The notes below the pieces were generated by a model. The model saw only the letters and a program-made list of their open reading frames with translations. It was not told the DNA's origin and did not search any database. A stretch of 64,000 bases of DNA from Streptomyces sp. S465 (GTDB lineage: Bacteria; Actinomycetota; Actinomycetes; Streptomycetales; Streptomycetaceae): the NCBI RefSeq assembly GCF_026898115.1, contig NZ_CP114036.1:5078001-5142000 (forward strand). Direction: 5' to 3'. Below, piece by piece: positions 25,781-34,130 of this stretch. The first letter of the stretch is position 1, and every line of letters starts with the position of its first letter. A program made the position numbers and the translations under genes.

Positions 25781-26344
25781 TCAGTGCTTGCAGTCCTTCT
25801 TCTTCGCCTTGGCCTTGGTGTGGTGCTTCTTGGCCTTGTGCGGGTCCTTGGCCTTGTGGGACTGCTTGACCTTGTGCGAGTGCTTGGCCTTGTGCGGCTC
25901 CTTGGCCTTGTTGTGGTGCTCCTTGGCCTTGTGCTGCTCCTTGGCCTTCTGCTTCTTCGGCGGGTTCTGATGCACGACCACGATCGGCTCCTCCGCGACC
26001 GCGATGTTGGTGCACTTGGCCCCGGCCTCGACGTTGCCCGTCGGGGAGGCTCCACCCATCTGGGAGATGGCGCCGGTGGTCGTGTCGCAGTCGTTGGCCT
26101 GGAGGACCGAGCCGCTCACACCCCTGGCGAAGTTGATGCAGTCCGCGCCGGTGGTGATCTCCCTGGTGGGAGCCATGCCCCCGACCTGGGTGGTGGCGCC
26201 CTGGTCCAGGTCGCAGGAGTTGAGCTGAGCGGTGCCGCCGACGTGCGGGGAGAGACCGTGGGCGCTCGCGCTGCCGGCGCCGCCGACGACCATTGTGCCC
26301 GCGGCCGCCGCGGCCATGAGAGCTACCTTCTTGCCGATCTGCAT
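25781..26344 (-). CDS. Secreted two-cysteine-repeat protein A with Lys/His-rich tail
   Basis: A 187-residue protein from ATG 26344, with GGAGG upstream. The signal peptide is MQIGKKVALMAAAAAGTMVV ending in SASA-HG. Two repeats follow, pattern NsCDxxxGAxxQxGGxxPT, then xxGAxCxNxA; each contains two cysteines about 27 residues apart. The last 60 residues are almost only Lys, His and Ala (HKAKEHHNKAKEPHKAKHSH and similar), a strongly cationic tail that could bind metal, teichoic acids or nucleic acid. Three paralogs lie within 3.5 kb. No known domain is recognised; it is not a chaplin or rodlin by motif. Confidence 0.8.
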   Translation of the reverse strand: MQIGKKVALMAAAAAGTMVVGGAGSASAHGLSPHVGGTAQLNSCDLDQGATTQVGGMAPTREITTGADCINFARGVSGSVLQANDCDTTTGAISQMGGASPTGNVEAGAKCTNIAVAEEPIVVVHQNPPKKQKAKEQHKAKEHHNKAKEPHKAKHSHKVKQSHKAKDPHKAKKHHTKAKAKKKDCKH

Positions 26345-26653
26345 TGTGCTGGTGCCTCCATATCAGGGTCTCCGCGAATGATCCGCAGACACCTCATCAA
26401 CGAGATACCAAAGATCGGGATCCGGAATTACCGAGAGCATCACCCGTCCGCCACAGTAAAGGTATATTCAGTCGGTGGTGAAGTCGGTGGAACCATCCGG
26501 GTCGAGCCGAGAGGGGCCGGCCCATGGCGGACGGGCCGTGAATCATCACAACATGAACGCGACCCCGGGGTAATTTCCCCAGGGCCGCGTTCATGATGAG
26601 CGGGGCGCTCCCGGAGCTCGGGGTGAGTTCCGGAGGTGCTCAGCGATTCAGGG
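26345..26653. other. Gap between secreted proteins A and D
   Basis: About 310 bases holding the promoter of A (minus strand; A/T-richer stretch about 26380-26480) and a hairpin at 26553-26594. No gene seen. Confidence 0.5.
26553..26594 (-). terminator. Stem-loop downstream of secreted protein D
   Basis: ATGAACGCG pairs with CGCGTTCAT, with an inner CCC/GGG extension, 60 bases after the stop codon of D on the minus strand. Confidence 0.65.
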
Positions 26654-27199
26654 CTACTGGCGACCGCCCTGACTGCCGCTCTTCCCGCTCTTCGCGCCGT
26701 CTGCGCTCTTCTTCTGCTTTCCGTTCTCCGGTTCGGAGCTCGCCACATTGACGCAGTTGGCCCCGTTTTTGACCTCGCCGGGGCCGATGGTGATCGGGCC
26801 GACCACCGAGGTCGAATCACAGTCGTTGGTCTGCTTCCTCACGTGACCCGACTTGCTGATGTTGACGCAGTTGGTCCGGTTGTCGACCTCGCTTCCGGGG
26901 GCCAGCGCGATGGTGATCGGACCGATGACGGAGTGGGTACGGCAGCGGTTCTTCTGCTCCGTCACGCCCGACTCGGCGTAATTGACGCAGTCGGTCTCAT
27001 TGCTGATTTCGGTCGGACTGGCGGCGACCGTGACGGGGCCGATTGCGGAACTGGTGTCGCAGCGATTGCTCTGGCTCCCGCCGTTGGCGCCGGCCACGAG
27101 GCCGGGACCGGGGTCGGCGGCGTCGGCTCCGCCCGTGCCGCTGATGAGCAGCGCGCCCACGGCCGTCACAAGAAGCGCCGTCCTTTTGCGCATGTGCAT
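26654..27199 (-). CDS. Secreted cysteine-repeat protein D (three repeats)
   Basis: A 181-residue protein. GGAGG lies 4 bases before ATG 27199, with a second ATG two codons later. The signal peptide MRKRTALLVTAVGALLISGT is followed by AADAAD-like cleavage. Three repeats share the pattern NxCxTxSxIGPxTxxxxPxxxxNxTxCVNxxxSG and are clearly related to those of A, B and C. A Gly/Ser/Lys/Gln-rich tail (KQKKSADGAKSGKSGSQGGR) ends the protein. Each repeat has two Cys and conserved N-x-C and GPI/V motifs. Function unknown; probably extracellular or wall associated. Confidence 0.75.
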   Translation of the reverse strand: MHMRKRTALLVTAVGALLISGTGGADAADPGPGLVAGANGGSQSNRCDTSSAIGPVTVAASPTEISNETDCVNYAESGVTEQKNRCRTHSVIGPITIALAPGSEVDNRTNCVNISKSGHVRKQTNDCDSTSVVGPITIGPGEVKNGANCVNVASSEPENGKQKKSADGAKSGKSGSQGGRQ

Positions 27200-27265
27200 A
27201 AAGCCTCCAAATTGGCTTTCCGGGCGGTGCGCTCAGCACTGTCGCCGGAAGCCCTTTTCGTGGCA

Positions 27266-27296
27266 GCGGCCCTGGAAGGCAGACTTCCAGGGCCGC
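27266..27296 (-). terminator. Terminator downstream of secreted protein B
   Basis: A 13-bp perfect stem with a 5-base loop, between the stop of B and the start of D, both on the minus strand. Confidence 0.75.
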
Positions 27297-27365
27297 GATT
27301 CCCAACGAGGGGATGCCTCACGGTGTGGCCGCCGCGGGCGGGAACACCGTGAGAGAGTCAGCGAC

Positions 27366-27716
27366 TCAGGGGGTGTCGTTGACGGCGATGTTGGTGCACT
27401 TGGCGCCGACATTGACATCGCGCGTCGGGGAGGCTCCACCCATCTGCATGATGGGCCCAGTTGTGGTGTCGCAGTTGTTCTCCTGAAGCACCGCCTGCCC
27501 CTGGATGTTCGTGAAGTTGACGCAGTCGGCCCCGACCTCGACCTCCCCCGTGGGCGCCATACCGCCGACCTGGGTGATGGCACCGGTGTGCGTGTCACAG
27601 TTGTTGATCTGCGCGATCAAGTCGTCGTGGTTGTTGGCCAGGGCGCCGCCCGCGCCACCGATGACCAGAGCGCCGGCGGCCGCGGTGAGGAGAACTGCCT
27701 GCTTGCCGATGTTCAC
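27366..27716 (-). CDS. Secreted two-cysteine-repeat protein B
   Basis: A 116-residue protein from GTG 27716, with GGAGGAA 5 bases before. This start matches that of paralog C (VNIxxxAxLL). A signal peptide ends near GGALA-NN. Two repeats follow: INNCDTHTGAITQVGGMAPT with VGADCVNFTN, and ENNCDTTTGPIMQMGGASPT with VGAKCTNIAV. It has no tail and is the minimal form of the family: a signal peptide plus two repeats with four cysteines in all. It is probably extracellular with two disulfides. No functional assignment. Confidence 0.8.
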   Translation of the reverse strand: MNIGKQAVLLTAAAGALVIGGAGGALANNHDDLIAQINNCDTHTGAITQVGGMAPTGEVEVGADCVNFTNIQGQAVLQENNCDTTTGPIMQMGGASPTRDVNVGAKCTNIAVNDTP

Positions 27717-28334
27717 TTGATTCCTCCGTCTGGGTTGCTCCGCGAATTCACGGACGCATGACACAACGAAGCTCATCAGTTAAGGCTTCGGGGTGCCAGT
27801 CAGCTTCACCCGTCCGGCATAGCGCGGCTCTTCCGGGGCGTGTTCTCCGAGAATCCCGCTAAGGGGGACCAATACACGAGCCATTTGGCCCAGCGAACAT
27901 CTGAGTTTCTTTTATGTGGATGGCGGAGACGGTCGTCGGGCGGACGGATCCGGGAGACGGGAGCGGCGGGACGGATCCGGGGGCGGCCCTCGGCCGCTCG
28001 ACCGCCGACCGATGGCGCGGAGGCGGTGGAGGCGGCGCAGGCGGTGGGGTGGCGCGCCGATGGCGGGAGCGATGGCGCGGAGGCGGCAGGGAAGCGGCGG
28101 GGAGGCGTCCCCGTGGTGACCGGCCGGGTAGCCCAGCCCCCCTGCCTCCGGACTTGTTCGACCGGTCGGACGAGTGATACATCCAGGCTTTCCGGCGCAG
28201 GAGTGAGTGAGGCACAGTCAATCGACAGCTTCGCCGAACCGCAGCGCGGCGTGTGTTCACGCCGCTACGCTAAGTGCGCGAGGTGGTCGCCCGGGGGGCG
28301 CGGCGAATCAACGCCGGGAGGCGGGAGGAGAGAC
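27717..28334. other. Gap between secreted protein B and the DUF6227 gene
   Basis: About 620 bases. 27720-27920 is A/T-richer and likely carries divergent promoters. 27925-28120 is low-complexity G/C-rich sequence with repeated GATGGCGCGGAGGCGG-like words that opens frames in several phases. I do not regard any of these frames as a gene. Confidence 0.5.
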
Positions 28335-29117
28335 ATGGGGCACTCAGGAGCGGACGGGACGCCGTCCGAGCTGATGGACGGGCTGCTCGCCCGTGCGCAG
28401 AACGGCTTCGAGATCGGCGAGGCGGTGCTGGCCCAGGCGCGGAGCGCCCTGATGCACCAGTCCGAGCTGCGGTCCTGCCGGCAGTGCAACGAGCAGCGCG
28501 GCCAGCTCGGGTACAGCACCTATCGGCATGTCTTCCTGCTCCCCGACGGCAGCAGCCTGCTGCTGTGGGAACTGGAGCACAACACCGGAGACGACACCGG
28601 CGAGGAGAACCGCCCGCTCCACGAGCTCTACGCGGACGAGGACGCCCTGGCGCTGGCCGAGCGCCGCGTCCATGAGCGCATCGGTGGCGCCCGCTGGGAG
28701 GAACTCGACGGATTACCCCTGTGGCTTCCCGATCAGCTGCTGCACACGGCCGAGCCGGTGGAGAGCTCGCGTGCGTATGTGGCCGACGATTCGGCCGACC
28801 ACGCCCGCCGTGTCCTGCGCCGCGCGGAGAACGCCGACCGTCCGGGCGAGGAGACCGAGCGGCTGCTGGCCACCGCGTTCGCCCATGACATCGCCCTCGC
28901 GCCCAAGCCCCGGCGCCGCTCCGGCGGGCCCGATGCCACCTGGTGCCGCTTCTATGAGCACGCCTTCCTGCTCGCCGGAGGGGACGAGATCGTGCTGTGG
29001 GAGCTGGAGCACAATCTCACCCGCGACGGACGGCTGGTGTGCGAGGTGTACCTCGACGAGGTTTCGGCGGAACTCGCGGCCGACCGCCACGCCCGCGCGC
29101 TCGGTGTGGACTTGTAA
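28335..29117 (+). CDS. DUF6227 family protein
   Basis: A 260-residue cytosolic protein from ATG 28335 with GGAGGAG upstream. It contains an internal duplication: YRHVFLLPDGSSLLLWELEH (about 75-94) and YEHAFLLAGGDEIVLWELEH (about 212-231), each followed by an acidic LYADEDAL or VYLDEVSA helix. I associate this layout with DUF6227, a Streptomyces family of unknown role. It stands between paralogs B and C of the secreted family but shows no export signal, so any connection is only by position. Confidence 0.75.
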   Translation: MGHSGADGTPSELMDGLLARAQNGFEIGEAVLAQARSALMHQSELRSCRQCNEQRGQLGYSTYRHVFLLPDGSSLLLWELEHNTGDDTGEENRPLHELYADEDALALAERRVHERIGGARWEELDGLPLWLPDQLLHTAEPVESSRAYVADDSADHARRVLRRAENADRPGEETERLLATAFAHDIALAPKPRRRSGGPDATWCRFYEHAFLLAGGDEIVLWELEHNLTRDGRLVCEVYLDEVSAELAADRHARALGVDL

Positions 29118-29238
29118 TCATTTGATCGTTAGATCTTATTGGGTGATGCATTTGCGCGCCTCCGGTGCCGCGCGGATCGCCGTTCGTTCAATGTGAGCGT
29201 CTGGTTTGTTCGCGGATCGGCATTTCTGGAGGAACCAA

Positions 29239-29688
29239 GTGAACATCGCAATGAAGGCAGCTCTCCTGTCCGTAGCGGCAGGCGCTCTGGCCCTGGGGAG
29301 CGCGGGTGGAGCGTCCGCCCACGGCCTGGATAGCTTGGGAGCGATCCAGACCAACGCGTGTGACACGGCCACCGGCGCCATCATCAGCGGCGCCCTGGGC
29401 GCCCCGACGGGCGACACCGATGTCGGCTCGGAGTGCATCAACTTCACCAACTCCGACGCGGCCGTCCAGAGCAACGACTGCGACACCGCGACCGGCCCGA
29501 TCGCCGCCTTGGGCGGGCTCTCCCCGACCGGCGACATCAACGTCGGCAGCAAGTGCGCCAACATCGCCGTCGACGACACCTCCGACGACACCAGGAGCCA
29601 CGACAACAAGGGCTACAGCACCAAAAACCACGACAACAAGGGCTACGACACCAAGGGCTACGGCGGCGGCCAAGGTCACGGATTCTGA
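29239..29688 (+). CDS. Secreted two-cysteine-repeat protein C with His/Asn/Lys/Gly/Tyr tail
   Basis: A 149-residue protein from GTG 29239, with GGAGGAA 5 bases upstream. The signal peptide ends at GGASA-HG. Two repeats, NACDTATGAI...GAPTGDTDVGSECINFTN and NDCDTATGPI...GLSPTGDINVGSKCANIAV, match those of B and A. The tail repeats HDNKGYxTK three times and ends GGGQGHGF. It is the only family member on the plus strand, so the group did not arise as one operon. It is probably extracellular. Strong terminator at 29712. Confidence 0.8.
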   Translation: MNIAMKAALLSVAAGALALGSAGGASAHGLDSLGAIQTNACDTATGAIISGALGAPTGDTDVGSECINFTNSDAAVQSNDCDTATGPIAALGGLSPTGDINVGSKCANIAVDDTSDDTRSHDNKGYSTKNHDNKGYDTKGYGGGQGHGF

Positions 29689-29711
29689 GCCCTGGCGAAC
29701 GCCATGCGTGG

Positions 29712-29748
29712 CGAGTGGCCCCGGAGGCATGCCCTCCGGGGCCACTCG
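29712..29748 (+). terminator. Terminator of secreted protein C
   Basis: A perfect 16-bp stem with a 5-base loop, 24 bases after the stop codon. Confidence 0.8.
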
Positions 29749-29881
29749 GGTTCCAGCACACCACAACCACCGTTCTGGAAACGTCGCTGACGCCCCCACA
29801 TGGCCGACACCGACTCGCATCGCGGCCCGGCACCCGCAAGCCTGATACCGGGGCACGGACCAGGGAAAGCGAGAGAAGCCG

Positions 29882-31300
29882 GTGCGGGTGCGAGGGAGCA
29901 GGGCTCGTACGGGCGCCCGTGCGGAGTGGCGTACGGCCTGGTCACGGCTGAGCGGCCCGCGCGTCCGCAGGCCCCGTAACCGCCTCCATACGCGTCTCGA
30001 CCTCAGCGCCTCGACCGGTGCCTCCGCCCACGCGTCCACCTCGTCCACCCCGTTCACCTCGTCCGCCCCGTTCACCCCGGAGGCCGGCGCGGCTCCCGGT
30101 GCGAGGTCCGGCGCGGCCGAGGAGGCGGACGGGGGGCCGCCGGGCCGTCGGCTGGCCCGCTGGGTCCCCGCCGTCCTCGTCCTCGGCGGCATCGCCTACG
30201 ACCTGGCCGCCCCGCCCGGCTACACCGCCTCGCCCTTTTTCGCCTCCGCCCCCTTGGTCGCCGCGGCGCTCTTACCGTTGCGCCAGACCGTCGTCACGGC
30301 CGTCGCCGCCGTCCTCGCGACCTGTCTGCTGGCGGAGTTGCACGGCGTGGCGGACCCGACCCAGGCGGCCACCGAGATCGTCACGGTCGCGACCGTGACC
30401 GTGCTCGCGCTGGTGATCAACCGCATCGTGCGGCTCGGCTACCACCGGCTCGCCTCGGCGCGCGGTGTCGCGGAGGCGGCTCAGCGCGCCGTCCTGCCCG
30501 CGCCGCCGGACCGTCTCGCCGGGCTGGAGATCGCGGCGCGGTACGTACCGGCGGAGAAGTACGCGGCGATCGGCGGTGATCTGTACGCGGTCCAGGACAC
30601 CCCACACGGCGTACGGCTGATCATCGGGGACGTACGCGGCAAGGGGCTGCAAGCCGTGGAGGTCGTGGCGATCCTCCTCGGCTGCTTCCGGGAGGCGGCG
30701 GAGCAGGAGTCGACCCTGGAGGCGCTCGTGGGCCGGCTGGAGCGGGCGCTGCAACGCGAAGGCGCCCGGCGGGCCGACCTCGAGGTGGTCGAGGGCTTCA
30801 CCACGGCCGTGGTGGCCGAGATTCCGCGCGGCGACTCCACCCTGCGGCTGATCAACCGGGGCCATCCGGCGCCGCTGCTGCTGGACGAGGACGGCGCGCT
30901 GCGCGCCCTGGAACCGGAGGCACGGGCGCTGCCGCTGGGCATGGGGGAGATGGACGGCTGGCCGGACCGGGTCAAGGAGCTGGGGTTCGCGGAGGGGGAG
31001 ACGCTGCTGTTTTTCACGGACGGGGTGACGGAGGCCCGGGACCGGAACGGCGAGTTCTACGACCCGGAGGAGCGGCTGCGCGGCCAACGCTTCGGTGAGC
31101 CGCAGGAGCTGGTGGACGCGTTGGTGGCCGATGTGGAGCGCCATACGGGTGGCGGGACGCCGGACGACATGGCGCTGCTGGCGGTCCGCCGGACCTCGGC
31201 CCGCGGCAACGGACGGGCGAACGGCAACGGACGGGCGAACGGGGACGCGGGCGGTCGCGACGGCCGTACGAGCGCCGGCGGCCCCGCACACGGTGCGTAA
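29882..31300 (+). CDS. Membrane PP2C/SpoIIE-type serine phosphatase
   Basis: A 472-residue protein from GTG 29882 (weak GAGAAG upstream; start tentative). A disordered, basic N-terminus (1-95) is followed by three to four transmembrane helices (about 98-185: WVPAVLVLGGIAYDL, APLVAAALLPL, VTAVAAVLATCLLA, IVTVATVTVLALVI). Then comes a SpoIIE domain with GGDLYAV, IIGDVRGKGLQAVE, INRGHPAPLLL and LFFTDGVTEARD, carrying the metal-binding Asp residues. The Gly/Asn/Arg-rich tail is low complexity. Relatives dephosphorylate anti-anti-sigma factors; no partner gene is adjacent. Confidence 0.9.
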   Translation: MRVRGSRARTGARAEWRTAWSRLSGPRVRRPRNRLHTRLDLSASTGASAHASTSSTPFTSSAPFTPEAGAAPGARSGAAEEADGGPPGRRLARWVPAVLVLGGIAYDLAAPPGYTASPFFASAPLVAAALLPLRQTVVTAVAAVLATCLLAELHGVADPTQAATEIVTVATVTVLALVINRIVRLGYHRLASARGVAEAAQRAVLPAPPDRLAGLEIAARYVPAEKYAAIGGDLYAVQDTPHGVRLIIGDVRGKGLQAVEVVAILLGCFREAAEQESTLEALVGRLERALQREGARRADLEVVEGFTTAVVAEIPRGDSTLRLINRGHPAPLLLDEDGALRALEPEARALPLGMGEMDGWPDRVKELGFAEGETLLFFTDGVTEARDRNGEFYDPEERLRGQRFGEPQELVDALVADVERHTGGGTPDDMALLAVRRTSARGNGRANGNGRANGDAGGRDGRTSAGGPAHGA

Positions 31301-31491
31301 CCAACCGAGCTCCCTCCGCATAACAATTGACACACGATCAGTCGGCCCGCGTTTTTGCCAACCCTTGCCCGAGGCGTTGACTCGCCCCCATCTGTCCCTC
31401 CATGGGCGCTAAGTTCATGCCAAAGGTGCGCGGATTCCTCGGAACGGCTTGGAATCACATCCCGCTCTCTATTAACGTTCGATAACGCAGC

Positions 31492-31697
31492 GCGGTCGTC
31501 ACAACCGTCGCAAGGGCGGCACCGTGCGCCGTCGCCGAATCCCGTACGCACAGCGGCAGCACCGCACCACCAGCAACACCAAGGGAACCGGGGAACCAAC
31601 AACCTTGGGGTGAATCGGGCCGAACCTGACCCGTAGGAGACCTTCCTGCTCCGAACCCGTCAGCTAACCCGGTAGGCGAGAGGGAAGGAAAGGAGTG
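31492..31697 (+). promoter_or_regulatory. ydaO-yuaA (cyclic di-AMP) riboswitch
   Basis: The leader carries the conserved boxes of this class in order: CCGGGGAACC (31588-31597), GGGGTGAATC (31607-31616), GTAGGAGACCTTCCTGCTCC, then CCGTCAGCTAACCCGGTAGG (31658-31677) and GAGAGGGAAGG. It ends about 8 bases before the start codon of the M23 peptidase. In Streptomyces such elements typically turn off cell-wall hydrolase genes when c-di-AMP is high. The 5' boundary is approximate. Confidence 0.9.
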
Positions 31698-31704
31698 CGC
31701 CTCC

Positions 31705-32934
31705 GTGGCGTCCAACAGGTCTGTCCTGGACGAGGCTCCGTATCGCACAGGGGGAGGCGGTTCGGGGACCGCCACCGCCTACGGCCCCGGCTTCGACGCC
31801 GGCGGCGAGACGAGCTCCGGGGGTGGGATGAGCTCCGGGGGTGGCCGCTTCGCCCCCGACGACCGGTACTTCGCCCCCGGCGATCGGCAGGCGGACAGGG
31901 ACGCGCCCGAGACCCCGGGCGCCGGTTTCGAAACCGAGTCCTGGGATGAGTGGAACCCCACCGAGGACTCCATCGCTCCCGTACGCGGCCGGCACCGTGT
32001 GGTGAAGCAGCGGGGCGGGACCATGGCGCGCAGCGGCGCCGTCCTCGGGGTCGGCATGATCGCGGCGGTCGGCGCGGGCGGTATGGCCAGCGCCAAGGAC
32101 CGTCCGGCCGCGCCCATATCCCTGCCCGACCTCGGCCATGTCGCCGACGAGGTCAAGGCCAGTCTGCCCGCCGTCAAGGACCTGCCCGGCATCGGCTCCT
32201 TCATGTCGGACGACAGCGACAGCGACGGCGCCCAGACGACCGCCGCCCCGCTCTCCCAGGCCGGTCTGACCAGCGCGGACGAGCAGCGCGGCACCACCGA
32301 CGCGGGCGAGGCGCTCCGCGCCCGCATCCTCCAGCAGGCCGAGAACCAGCAGAACGCGGCGGACGAGGACAACCGCACCGCCGCGGCGAAGGCCGCCGCC
32401 AAGGACGCCGCCGACAAGGCCGCGGAGGCGGCCGCCCAGGCCAAGGCCAAGGCCGAGGCGGAGAAGAAGGCCGCCGAGCAGCGGGCGAAGGAGGCGGCCG
32501 AGAAGAAGGCCGAGGCCGCGCGCCAGGCCAGGCTCGCCGCCGCGTACACCCTCCCCGTCGGCTCGTACACCCTGACCGCGAGCTTCGGCCAGGCGGGCGA
32601 CATGTGGTCGGCCGACCACACCGGCCAGGACTTCGCCGCCCCGACCGGCACCCCGGTCAAGGCGGTGCACGGCGGCACCATCACCCAGGCGGGCTGGGCC
32701 GGCTCGTACGGCTACCGCATCGTGCTGACCCTCGACGACGGCACCGAGCTCTGGTACTGCCACCTGTCCTCGATGGTCGTCACCTCCGGCAAGGTGACGA
32801 CGGGCGAGACCATCGGCCGCGTCGGCGCCACCGGTAATGTGACCGGCCCGCACCTCCACCTCGAGGTCCGGCCCGGCGGCGGCTCGCCGATCGACCCGAT
32901 GCCCTGGCTGCGCCAGCACGGACAGAACCCCTGA
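31705..32934 (+). CDS. M23 (LytM-type) cell-wall endopeptidase, riboswitch controlled
   Basis: A 409-residue protein from GTG 31705, with AAGGAG 8 bases upstream. It has a disordered N-terminus of about 100 residues, then a signal-anchor helix (GAVLGVGMIAAVGAGGMASA). A long Ala/Lys/Glu coiled coil (about 200-275) leads to a C-terminal peptidase M23 domain with HTGQDFAAPTGTPV, GYRIVLTLDDGTELWYCHLS and GPHLHLEVRPGG, so the zinc ligands H, D and HxH are intact. It probably cleaves peptidoglycan cross-bridges outside the membrane. The c-di-AMP riboswitch fits control of wall turnover by osmotic or growth signals. Confidence 0.92.
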   Translation: MASNRSVLDEAPYRTGGGGSGTATAYGPGFDAGGETSSGGGMSSGGGRFAPDDRYFAPGDRQADRDAPETPGAGFETESWDEWNPTEDSIAPVRGRHRVVKQRGGTMARSGAVLGVGMIAAVGAGGMASAKDRPAAPISLPDLGHVADEVKASLPAVKDLPGIGSFMSDDSDSDGAQTTAAPLSQAGLTSADEQRGTTDAGEALRARILQQAENQQNAADEDNRTAAAKAAAKDAADKAAEAAAQAKAKAEAEKKAAEQRAKEAAEKKAEAARQARLAAAYTLPVGSYTLTASFGQAGDMWSADHTGQDFAAPTGTPVKAVHGGTITQAGWAGSYGYRIVLTLDDGTELWYCHLSSMVVTSGKVTTGETIGRVGATGNVTGPHLHLEVRPGGGSPIDPMPWLRQHGQNP

Positions 32935-32956
32935 CACCCCGGACACCCCTGATACC

Positions 32957-33002
32957 CCGGCGGCCCTGGCGCTCTCTCCCCCCTTGACGCCAGGGCCGCC
33001 GG
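32957..33002 (+). terminator. Terminator of the M23 gene
   Basis: A perfect 15-bp stem with a 16-base pyrimidine-rich loop. Confidence 0.8.
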
Positions 33003-33078
33003 TTGTCCGTGTCCGGCACGGCGCAATCCGCGCGGGTGTGGTGGAACAACCTCTTCCAGTCAGTCGTTGAGGGAATAC

Positions 33079-34023
33079 ATGGCTGACAACAAGCAGAAGA
33101 TCGGTGACCTGTCCGTCTTCCCGCTCTCCTTCGGTGGGAATGTCTTCGGCTGGACCGCGAACGAGGCCGAGTCCTTCGAGGTGCTCGACGCCTATGTGGC
33201 GGCGGGCGGCAATTTCATCGACACCGCCGATGTCTATTCCGCCTGGGTGCCGGGCAACGAGGGCGGCGAGTCCGAGATCATCCTCGGCAAGTGGTTCGCC
33301 TCCCGCGGCAACCGCTCCGACATCGTCCTGGCCACCAAGGTGGGCGCCGGGGTCCCGGAGCCGCGCGGCCTGACCTCGTCCGCCATCAAGTCGGGCATCG
33401 AGGAATCCCTCCAGCGGCTGGGCACCGACTACATCGACCTCTACTACACCCACTACGACGATCCGTCGGTGCCGGTTGAGGAGATCATCACCACCCTGGA
33501 CGAGCTGGTCCGGGAGGGCAAGGTCCGCGAGATCGGCGCCTCCAACGTGAGCGCGGAGCGCCTGGAGGCCCAGCTCACCTTCTCCACCCAGGAGAACCTG
33601 GCCCGCTACGTCGCACTCCAGCCCCACTACAACCTGGTCTCGCGCGACACCTTCGAGGGCGAGCTGGCCGACGTCGCCGCCCGCCACGGCCTGGCGACCC
33701 TCCCGTACTACTCCCTGGCGTCCGGCTTCCTCACCGGCAAGTACCGTCCTGGCACCGCGGTCGACAGCCCCCGCTCCACGGGCGCGGCCAAGTACCTGGA
33801 GACCGAGCGCGGCCAGAAGGTCCTCGCCGCCCTGGACGACGTCGCCGCCAACCACGGCGCCGAGCCCGCCACGGTCGCCCTGGCCTGGCTCCTCGCCCAG
33901 CCCACGGTCGTGGCCCCCATCGCCAGCGCCCGCACCGTCGACCAGCTCCCGGCCCTCCTGGCCTCGGTCGACCTCAAGCTGACCCAGCCGGAACTGGACC
34001 TGCTGACCTCGGCCTCGGACTGA
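33079..34023 (+). CDS. Aldo/keto reductase
   Basis: A 314-residue (beta/alpha)8 NADPH oxidoreductase from ATG 33079, with GAGGGAA 3 bases before it. The catalytic tetrad can be read: Asp in FIDTADVY, Tyr in the same motif, Lys in LATKVG and His in YYTHYDDPSV. GASNVSAERL and the C-terminal coenzyme segment VVAPIASARTVDQL are also typical. Closest in style to the general AKR11/12-type (YajO/L-glyceraldehyde reductase) group. The physiological substrate is unknown. Monocistronic, with a strong terminator after it. Confidence 0.93.
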   Translation: MADNKQKIGDLSVFPLSFGGNVFGWTANEAESFEVLDAYVAAGGNFIDTADVYSAWVPGNEGGESEIILGKWFASRGNRSDIVLATKVGAGVPEPRGLTSSAIKSGIEESLQRLGTDYIDLYYTHYDDPSVPVEEIITTLDELVREGKVREIGASNVSAERLEAQLTFSTQENLARYVALQPHYNLVSRDTFEGELADVAARHGLATLPYYSLASGFLTGKYRPGTAVDSPRSTGAAKYLETERGQKVLAALDDVAANHGAEPATVALAWLLAQPTVVAPIASARTVDQLPALLASVDLKLTQPELDLLTSASD

Positions 34024-34066
34024 GGCCGCAGGCCGTCCGGCGGCACGGATACGCGATACGAGATAC

Positions 34067-34102
34067 GAGGGGCGGGCGGGCCGCAGGGCCCGCCCGCCCC
34101 TC
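34067..34102. terminator. Bidirectional terminator between the aldo/keto reductase and membrane protein genes
   Basis: A perfect 15-bp stem with a 6-base loop between convergent genes. Confidence 0.8.
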
Positions 34103-34130
34103 CTCATACGTACGCCTACGAACGGAACGC

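Noticed and set aside
27914..28177. Gly/Arg-rich plus-strand frame as a gene
   Set aside because: Low-complexity repeats open several frames, there is no ribosome-binding site and no known family.
25781..29688. Chaplin or rodlin cluster
   Set aside because: The proteins lack the GNVIG-type chaplin domain and the rodlin Asn/Gln-rich core. The cysteine pattern is different.
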